DNA from: Erythrobacter donghaensis
GTDB lineage: Bacteria; Pseudomonadota; Alphaproteobacteria; Sphingomonadales; Sphingomonadaceae
Assembly: GCF_001557325.1 (NCBI RefSeq)
Contig: NZ_LSJS01000058.1
Coordinates: 1-15,913, forward strand
DNA length: 15,913 nt
Reading direction: 5' to 3'
The position numbers and the translations under genes were made by a program. Below the pieces are notes generated by a model. That model had not been told where the DNA came from. It was given only the letters and a program-made list of their open reading frames with translations, and searched no databases. Positions 6,915 to 14,992 of the stretch are shown here, piece by piece. Each line of letters starts with the position of its first letter. Within the stretch, counting starts at the first letter, position 1.

Positions 6915-8353
6915 TCGTCGGCGCAGGCGCGGTCGGTCTTGCCTTCGCCGATTCGCTGCTGGACGAGGACCCGGACTGCCACATCACCTTCGTCGACAGG
7001 CACGCCAAGCCCGGCGGGCACTGGAACGACGCCTATTCCTTCGTCGCGCTGCACCAGCCCTCGGCCTTCTACGGGGTCAATTCGATGGCCTTCCCGGGCG
7101 AGACGATCGACACGCATGGGCCGAACGCGGGGCTCCACGCGCTCGCCAGCGGAACGGAAGTGCTCGCCTATTTCGAGAAGGTCATGAACCTGCGCCTGCT
7201 GCCGAGCGGGCGCGTCGCCTACCACCGCCTCGCCGAGTTCAAGGGCCGCGACGCGGGCGGCACCGCCACGGTCAGAGGCGTGATCTCCTCCGAGGAAACG
7301 CGCATCCACGTGCGCCGCAAGCTGGTCGATGCGACCTTCTACCAGACCTCGGTGCCCTCGACCCACACACGCGCCTTCGCGGTGGACGCGGGTGTGCGCA
7401 TCGCCATCCCCGGCGACCTGCCCGACCTGTGGAAGCGCCCCGCCGACATCCCCGAGACCTTCGTCATCCTCGGCGGCGGCAAGACCGCGATGGACGTTGC
7501 GGTGTGGCTGATCGAGGCGGGCGTCGCGCCTGAGCGCATCCACTGGGTGCGCCCGCGCGAGAGCTGGCTCAACAACCGCAAATATGTCCAGCCGGGCGAG
7601 GACTTCCTCGCCGCGACGGTCGAGAGCCAGATGGCCCATCTCGAAGCCTTCCGTACCTCGCAGAGCGGCGAGGAGGTGTTCGAACACCTCGAAAAGGGCG
7701 GCTATATGCTGCGCATTGACCCCGAAGTGACGCCCGAGATGTATCACTACGCCGTGATCTCGGAGGGCGAGATCGCAATGCTGCGGCGCGTGCGCCAAGT
7801 GATCCGCAAGGGCCGCGTCACCCGCATCGGCGAGGGCGTGCTGCACTTCGGCGACGTCACCCACCCTGTCCCGCAAGGCGCGCTCCACATCGATTGCACC
7901 GCGCGCGCCGTGCCCTTCGCGGCGGCCGAGAATGCCGGGCCGCAGTTCCGCGGCGACACCATCGTGCTCCAGCCGGTGATGGTCCCGCTGGTGACCTTCA
8001 GCGCCGCGCTCACCGCCTTTCTCGAGGCGCACTTCCCCGACGATGCGACGAAGAACCAGCTCGCCCGCGCCGCCGAGCTGACCGACACCCCGGCGACCTT
8101 CCCCTACGCCTTCATGATGAACCTCATGAACCGCGGCACCTGGATGCAGACCCCCGAGATCGCCGCGTGGCTGGCGAAGTCGCGGCTCGATCCGACCGGG
8201 CCGACCGTGGCGCGGATGAGCGCGGCGGGCGACCCCCGGCTCGCGGCATTGAGCGGCTTCCGGCAGGCGGTGATGGCGGCGATGCCCGATGTGATCCGGC
8301 TCGGCATGGCGGCCAAGGCGCTCCACGAAAGCACGTCTTCCCCCGCGAGTTGA
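6887..8353 (+). CDS. FAD/NAD(P)-binding oxidoreductase (flavin monooxygenase-like)
   Basis: 488 aa. The ATG at 6887 follows GGGGGA and lies inside the end of the deacetylase gene. The N-terminal FAD Rossmann motif GAGAVG is at 12-17 with [12 protein letters not shown] after the second strand, typical of a flavoprotein that binds the FAD ribose and flavin. A second dinucleotide motif, GGGKTAMD (196-203), fits NAD(P)H binding. The segment HIDCTA later in the protein resembles the third FAD motif of flavin monooxygenases and disulfide-reductase-fold enzymes. The diagnostic FMO fingerprint was not clearly seen, so the subgroup is uncertain; monooxygenase, oxidase or reductase are all possible. 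The C-terminal 130 residues are not recognised. No signal peptide. It is the last gene of the operon, and a promoter for the next gene begins at its stop. Confidence 0.82.
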   Translation: MVDHATDYLIVGAGAVGLAFADSLLDEDPDCHITFVDRHAKPGGHWNDAYSFVALHQPSAFYGVNSMAFPGETIDTHGPNAGLHALASGTEVLAYFEKVMNLRLLPSGRVAYHRLAEFKGRDAGGTATVRGVISSEETRIHVRRKLVDATFYQTSVPSTHTRAFAVDAGVRIAIPGDLPDLWKRPADIPETFVILGGGKTAMDVAVWLIEAGVAPERIHWVRPRESWLNNRKYVQPGEDFLAATVESQMAHLEAFRTSQSGEEVFEHLEKGGYMLRIDPEVTPEMYHYAVISEGEIAMLRRVRQVIRKGRVTRIGEGVLHFGDVTHPVPQGALHIDCTARAVPFAAAENAGPQFRGDTIVLQPVMVPLVTFSAALTAFLEAHFPDDATKNQLARAAELTDTPATFPYAFMMNLMNRGTWMQTPEIAAWLAKSRLDPTGPTVARMSAAGDPRLAALSGFRQAVMAAMPDVIRLGMAAKALHESTSSPAS

Positions 8354-8395
8354 CGCAGGTTTGCGACGAAATGCTGATCTACGTTAAACCGCGGC

Positions 8396-8424
8396 TTGGG
8401 AACCGGACGCTTGGCCGCTACGTT
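8396..8424 (+). promoter_or_regulatory. Putative promoter of the YkuD_2-type L,D-transpeptidase
   Basis: TTGGGA (8396-8401) and TACGTT (8419-8424) are 17 nt apart, and the ATG at 8433 is 8 nt beyond the -10, giving at most a few leader bases. A stronger -35 match, TTGACG at 8350-8355, overlaps the stop of the upstream gene but has no good -10 at the right distance. The octamer CTACGTTA occurs at 8379-8386 and again at 8418-8425 across the -10. Confidence 0.4.
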
Positions 8425-8432
8425 ACGGATCA

Positions 8433-9134
8433 ATGAAGCGTCGCGACATCCTCAAGGGCACTCTGGCAGCCGGAGCGGCATTGGCGCTGCCCGCCCGCCT
8501 GTTCGCCCAGCCGATGGCCGGCACCCCGCGCGACCGCATCCTGTTCGGCATTGCCAAGCGCGAGCTGCTGCGCGCAGGCAGCGCGATCTGGCGGCAGGAC
8601 ATTGTCGGGATCGCCGATTTCGGCCTGCATTCGGGGAGGCCCCGCTTTCACTTCGTCAATCTCGATCGCGGCGAAGTGCAGTCCTACCACGTCAGCCACG
8701 GCATGGGCTCCGACCCGCAGCATGACGGCTGGCTCAAGGATTTCTCGAACACCGAGGGCTCGAACGCCACCAGCCGCGGTGCCTACGTGACGTGGGAATG
8801 GTACAAGGGCCGCTACGGCACCTCGGTCCGCCTCGGCGGGCTGGACGAAAGCAACGAGGCGGCGCTCAGGCGCTACATCGTCATGCACCATGCCGATTAT
8901 GCCGAGACGTCGCATCTGGAAAAGTGGGGCCGCCTCGGGCGCTCCAACGGGTGCTTCGCGATGGGGACCGCGCAGTTCCGCGAGGCGCTGATGCACCTGT
9001 CGGGCGGGCGGCTGCTCTATGCCGACAGCCTCGGGCTGGAGGAGGACGGCAGCATTCAGCCGCTGCCCGAGCTGGCAATGTACCAGCGCCAGCCGCTCGA
9101 CCTCGCCCCGCGCCCCTCGATCGCCGCTTACTGA
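8433..9134 (+). CDS. Murein L,D-transpeptidase catalytic domain protein (YkuD_2 type), Tat-exported
   Basis: 233 aa. The N-terminus MKRRDILKG then a hydrophobic stretch to LFAQ (about residue 26) reads as a twin-arginine signal, with RRDILK close to the Tat consensus, so the folded enzyme is sent to the periplasm. The catalytic region has MHHADY (151-156) and SNGCFAM (171-177), giving the nucleophile Cys174 with His152 or His153. The preceding segment NTEGSNATSRGAYVT is typical of the YkuD_2 family. Such proteins are expected to form 3-3 or lipoprotein links in peptidoglycan, although activity of this subfamily is less well documented than for classical YkuD. It has its own putative promoter and converges on a second L,D-transpeptidase gene. 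Confidence 0.88.
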   Translation: MKRRDILKGTLAAGAALALPARLFAQPMAGTPRDRILFGIAKRELLRAGSAIWRQDIVGIADFGLHSGRPRFHFVNLDRGEVQSYHVSHGMGSDPQHDGWLKDFSNTEGSNATSRGAYVTWEWYKGRYGTSVRLGGLDESNEAALRRYIVMHHADYAETSHLEKWGRLGRSNGCFAMGTAQFREALMHLSGGRLLYADSLGLEEDGSIQPLPELAMYQRQPLDLAPRPSIAAY

Positions 9135-9162
9135 GGCAGGCCTCTAGCGCCGCACGCCTCAG
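9131..9162. terminator. Inverted repeat across two convergent stop codons
   Basis: CTGAGGC (9131-9137) and GCCTCAG (9156-9162) are perfect complements with an 18-nt loop. The TGA of the plus gene (9132-9134) lies in the left arm and the TGA of the minus gene (plus bases 9159-9161) in the right arm. There is no T tract, so intrinsic termination is doubtful; it may be a bidirectional 3' end or chance. Confidence 0.35.
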
Positions 9163-10523
9163 GTATCCGTCAGATCATCCTCGATCACGATCACCTCGCT
9201 CGTCGGCTTGGTGCCACGGTCGCGCACCCGCGGCTTGTCGAGGCTGGCGAGCACCGGCGCGTCGCGGCCGTAGATGTCCTTGAAGGTCGCCATCTCGCCG
9301 TTGATGTCGGTCGCCATGGTGAAATAGGTGATGTAGGCGGGCCACTGCTTGGCGAGCATCACCTTGGTGTACTTGCCCGACTTGGAGATCGCCACCACCT
9401 CCTCCTTCGTCCCGCCCCGGCCCAGGATCGCCATCGTCATGGCAAGCTCCAGCGCCCGCTCGGTGCGAACGCAGCCGTGCGAGAGCGCGCGGAAATCATT
9501 GGCGAAGAGGTGACGCGAGGGCGTGTCGTGGAAGAAGATCGCATGCTCGTTGGGCATCTCGAGCTTCATCCGGCCGAGCGAATTGCCCGGCCCGGGCTGC
9601 TGCACCACGGTGATGTAGCCGTTCGCACCCTTGGTCGCGACATAGCCATTGGCGCGGCCCCATTCGGGATTGGCGAGCACCCGCGCGCCCAGCCCCTCAC
9701 CCTTGACGATCGACTGCGGCACCGTCCAGGTCGGGTTGAACACCACGCCCTCGACCACCTCGGCCAATTGGGGCGTGGCGGTGCGCCCGGGCTTGCCGAC
9801 GATCGTGCGATAGGTGCTGACGATCTTGTTCTTGACCGTCAGCCGCAGCTGGAATTCGGGGACGTTGGTGATGAGGTATTGCGGCCCGAGGTCGCGCGCC
9901 AGCCAGCGCCAGCGGTCCATGTTGGCGCGGATCAGCTTGCGGCGTGCAGTCTGCCCGTCCGAGGTGGCGGCGAGCTCGGCCTTGAGCCGCGCGTAATCGG
10001 GGTGAGTCGGGTTGAGCTTCATCAACGTGCCCGCGATGTCGCCGGTCTTGAGCGCCTCGGCCAGCACATTGCCGGCAGGGTTCGCTTCGCGGTCGGGGTC
10101 GACCACGAACCACTGCTGGCGCGCCTCGAACGGGGTGCGCCCGTCGCGCAGGTCTTCGACCAGCCAGACGAAGCTCTGCGAGGCCATCCGGTTGAGTTCC
10201 TCGGACGGCCCCGAGGCGATCGCGACCTTGAGCGGGGCAAGGTCGTAGTCCTTGGGGTCGAGCCCCTCGGCGCCGATGCCCTCGATCACCGCGACCAGCG
10301 CCTGCGCCTGCGCCACGGTCCAGGTCTGCACCAGCGGGGCGACCTGCGCGGTCGCCTGCACCACCGGCTGCGAGACGGTCGGCGGGAAGGCCTCGGCGAA
10401 GGCTGCCGACGGCGTGGGCGAAGGCGCGGGAGCGGGCGCGGCGGCGTCCTGCGCCAGCGCTGCGCTCGCCACCAGCGCCGCCATCGCAACGCCGCCAGCC
10501 AACCTGCCCGAGAACCTGATCAT
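9159..10523 (-). CDS. L,D-transpeptidase of YcbB/LdtD type with scaffold domain
   Basis: 454 aa from the ATG at 10523. An in-frame start at 10589 would add 22 residues ahead of the signal peptide, and GAGAAGG upstream of 10523 supports the shorter form. Residues 1-25 (MIRFSGRL, Ala-rich core, ALAQ) are a Sec signal, then a Pro/Ala-rich linker and a helical scaffold region (WLVEDLRDGRTPFE) as in YcbB relatives. The YkuD catalytic region has HDTPSRHLF (His332) and SHGCVR with Cys351 as nucleophile. It would form 3-3 cross-links between stem peptides of periplasmic murein. The C-terminal 90 residues, ending in an acidic tail, are less conserved. No clear peptidoglycan-binding domain was picked out. 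It lies divergent from the EamA transporter gene, with a palindrome between them. Confidence 0.9.
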   Translation of the reverse strand: MIRFSGRLAGGVAMAALVASAALAQDAAAPAPAPSPTPSAAFAEAFPPTVSQPVVQATAQVAPLVQTWTVAQAQALVAVIEGIGAEGLDPKDYDLAPLKVAIASGPSEELNRMASQSFVWLVEDLRDGRTPFEARQQWFVVDPDREANPAGNVLAEALKTGDIAGTLMKLNPTHPDYARLKAELAATSDGQTARRKLIRANMDRWRWLARDLGPQYLITNVPEFQLRLTVKNKIVSTYRTIVGKPGRTATPQLAEVVEGVVFNPTWTVPQSIVKGEGLGARVLANPEWGRANGYVATKGANGYITVVQQPGPGNSLGRMKLEMPNEHAIFFHDTPSRHLFANDFRALSHGCVRTERALELAMTMAILGRGGTKEEVVAISKSGKYTKVMLAKQWPAYITYFTMATDINGEMATFKDIYGRDAPVLASLDKPRVRDRGTKPTSEVIVIEDDLTDT

Positions 10524-10642
10524 CACGTCTTTGCCTTCTCGCCCCGTGCCGCCGGGAGGGTGGCGGCATCGCAATTCGCCTGCGGCCATACCCGCTCGGC
10601 CATGCCCCTATCAACTATCTTGGCTTTCACCTGCATTAATGT

Positions 10643-10658
10643 TCACACCCCTGTGTGA
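10643..10658. promoter_or_regulatory. Palindrome TCACAC-N4-GTGTGA, possible operator
   Basis: The 16-nt inverted repeat has perfect 6-bp arms and a 4-nt centre (CCCT), and extends imperfectly on each side. It sits in the divergent region between the L,D-transpeptidase and transporter genes, 120 nt from one start and 60 nt from the other. It could bind a dimeric regulator. No regulator gene is nearby, so the function is open. Confidence 0.35.
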
Positions 10659-10682
10659 CCTTGGCGCTCCCCGGGAAGGGGC

Positions 10683-10711
10683 GTGACCTGCCCGCCGCAG
10701 AGGCCTATGGC
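10683..10711 (+). promoter_or_regulatory. Putative promoter of the EamA transporter gene
   Basis: GTGACC (10683-10688) and TATGGC (10706-10711) are 17 nt apart, and the ATG at 10719 follows the -10 by 7 nt. This again predicts a leaderless message. The match to the -35 consensus is partial (TGAC core). Confidence 0.35.
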
Positions 10712-10718
10712 CGCGCGC

Positions 10719-11621
10719 ATGAACGCTGCCGCGCTGCCTGCCCTTCATGCCCTGCTACCCTTCGCCGCCGCGCTGGCGGGGGTCGGCTTCCTGTCGCTGA
10801 TGGACGCCTTCATGAAGGAGGCCGCGCTGCTGATCGGGGCCTACACCGCGACCGCCCTGCGCGCGGTGATCGGCACGGCGCTGGTCGCCCCCGTGTGGCG
10901 GCTGCGCGGCGGGCGGATGCCTTCGCGCGAAGTGTTGAAGCTGCATCTCGAGCGCGGGGTGGTCTCGGCCTTCATGGCACTGACCTTCTTCCATTCGATC
11001 ACCCTCCTGCCGCTCGCCGAGGCGATTGCGCTCTCCTTCATCGCCCCGTTGCTGGCGCTTTACCTTGCCCGCGTGCTGCTGGGCGAGACCATCAGCCCGC
11101 GCGCGGTTCTGGCGAGCCTGCTGGGTTTTGCGGGCACGCTGGTGATCGTCGGCGGGCGGATCGGCGGCGGTGGTTTCGACGAGCGGGCGATGCTGGGGGT
11201 CGCATCGGTGTTCGTCTCGGCGCTGCTCTATGCCTACAACTTCATCGTCATCCGGCGGCAGGCGCAGGTCGCGGGCGCGCTCGAGATCGCGACCTTCCAC
11301 AGCGGGGTGAGCGCCCTCGTCCTGCTGCTGATGGCGCCGCTTCTGTGGCAGACCCCGCAAGCGGCTGCACTGCTGCCGCTCGGGATCGCGGCGGTGCTGA
11401 CGGTGTGCGGCTCCTTCGCGATCGCCTTTGCCTATGCCCGGGCGCCCGCCAGCGTGCTGGTGCCGACCGAGTATTCGGGCTTCGTCTGGGCGGCGATCAC
11501 CGGCTGGGTGTTCTTCCGCGAGGCGGTCACCCTGCCGACGCTCGCGGGCACCGTGCTGATCGTCACCGGCTGCTGGATCGCCGCCCGCCCCGCGCGCGCG
11601 CGCGCTGCGGCGGCGGTCTGA
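10719..11621 (+). CDS. DMT-superfamily (EamA) transporter
   Basis: 300 aa from the ATG at 10719. Earlier in-frame starts at 10683 (GTG) and 10707 (ATG) exist but overlap the likely promoter. The protein shows about ten hydrophobic segments in two halves, matching the duplicated EamA layout at roughly 13-146 and 158-288. The end of each half carries the familiar signature: LPLAEAIALSFIAPLLALY (97-115) and PASVLVPTEYSGFVWAAI (243-260), each followed by an acidic residue (LLGE, FFRE). The family includes exporters of amino acids, nucleosides and other metabolites; this substrate cannot be assigned. Inner membrane. An Arg/Ala-rich C-terminal tail is encoded partly by alternating CG (11591-11603). 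Expressed as a single gene, probably. Confidence 0.9.
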   Translation: MNAAALPALHALLPFAAALAGVGFLSLMDAFMKEAALLIGAYTATALRAVIGTALVAPVWRLRGGRMPSREVLKLHLERGVVSAFMALTFFHSITLLPLAEAIALSFIAPLLALYLARVLLGETISPRAVLASLLGFAGTLVIVGGRIGGGGFDERAMLGVASVFVSALLYAYNFIVIRRQAQVAGALEIATFHSGVSALVLLLMAPLLWQTPQAAALLPLGIAAVLTVCGSFAIAFAYARAPASVLVPTEYSGFVWAAITGWVFFREAVTLPTLAGTVLIVTGCWIAARPARARAAAAV

Positions 11622-11646
11622 GACAAAAGCCTGAGGCCCAGCCCCC

Positions 11647-11664
11647 TTGACCTCGCGCGCGAGG
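11647..11664 (+). promoter_or_regulatory. -35-like box and GC palindrome upstream of acnA
   Basis: TTGACC at 11647-11652 matches a -35 box and runs into CCTCGCGCGCGAGG (11651-11664), a perfect 14-bp palindrome. No convincing -10 lies 16-19 nt downstream. The 119-nt gap 11622-11740 is the only place for acnA's own promoter. An operator for a repressor is possible but unproven. Confidence 0.3.
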
Positions 11665-11740
11665 GCGCGCAGGAGGCCAGCGAAATCCCATGCCCTTGGT
11701 GGATCGGGGGCGGGTCAATCGAAAGGACGGAAAGCCTCCC

Positions 11741-14413
<2,673 letters not shown>

Positions 14414-14421
14414 GGAGAGGC

Positions 14422-14922
14422 ATGAGACCAGGTCGCGCCGTTCTTCTTCTCGCTCCCGCCCTGCTGCTGGCGCTGCCGGCCTGCGGGGATGATGCGGGCG
14501 AATCGAAGAGCAAGCGCGAGGCGCCTTCGGTACCCCTCGGCTTCGAGCTCGCCTTTGCCGGAACCGCGGGCGAGGCTGAAGCGGTGCCTGCACCTTCCGC
14601 GCTAGTGCCGCTCACCCCGCAGGAACTTGCCGCGAAGATCGAGGCGGGCGATGTCCGCCTGATCGACGTGCGCACCGACGAAGAGGTGGCAGGCGGCATG
14701 ATTGCGGGCGCCGAGCACATCGCGCTCGACCGCTTCGATCCGGCCAAGCTCGACCTCAGTGACGGGCGCGAGGTGGTGCTCTACTGCCGCTCGGGCCGGC
14801 GTTCGGCCATCGCGGGCGAAAAGCTGGCTGCGGTGACAGGTGAGCCGGTGGAGCACCTTGAAGGCGGGTTGCTCGCCTGGCAAGCCGCCGGGCAGAAGGT
14901 CGAAACCCCGCAAGGGCAGTAA
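14422..14922 (+). CDS. Rhodanese-domain lipoprotein
   Basis: 166 aa. A strong ribosome binding site (AAGGAG) overlaps the acnA stop. Residues 1-20 are a signal peptide ending in LALPAC, with Cys21 the likely lipidation site; proline at -2 is unusual but tolerated. After a linker, the rhodanese domain covers about 60-158: RLIDVRTDEE (78-87), active-site loop CRSGRRS with Cys121 (121-127), and HLEGGLLAWQAAG. Single-domain rhodaneses carry persulfide sulfur or act as redox or binding modules. Placement outside the cytoplasm makes a direct role in repairing the aconitase cluster unlikely. Residues at +2 and +3 (Gly, Asp) do not give a clear inner-membrane retention signal. Cotranscribed with acnA, ending at the terminator at 14943. 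Confidence 0.87.
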   Translation: MRPGRAVLLLAPALLLALPACGDDAGESKSKREAPSVPLGFELAFAGTAGEAEAVPAPSALVPLTPQELAAKIEAGDVRLIDVRTDEEVAGGMIAGAEHIALDRFDPAKLDLSDGREVVLYCRSGRRSAIAGEKLAAVTGEPVEHLEGGLLAWQAAGQKVETPQGQ

Positions 14923-14942
14923 GCAACAGGGAACAAAGGAAA

Positions 14943-14970
14943 AGGGCGGCCCCGCAAGGCCGCCCTCTTT
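14943..14970. terminator. Bidirectional rho-independent terminator
   Basis: AGGGCGGCC (14943-14951) pairs perfectly with GGCCGCCCT (14958-14966) around a 6-nt loop. On the plus strand CTTTCGTT follows, ending the acnA operon. On the minus strand the stem is followed by TTTTCC, serving the convergent Ser-rich gene whose stop is at 14993. Confidence 0.85.
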
Positions 14971-14992
14971 CGTTGTGCGCAGGTGCACGGCC

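Noticed and set aside
10643..10658. CRP/FNR-type site
   Set aside because: The CRP consensus is TGTGA-N6-TCACA; here the half-sites are in the opposite order, TCACAC then GTGTGA, so it does not match.
11591..11603. Alternating CG run as possible Z-DNA element
   Set aside because: It encodes Ala-Arg alternation in the transporter tail and is only 13 nt; high GC explains it.
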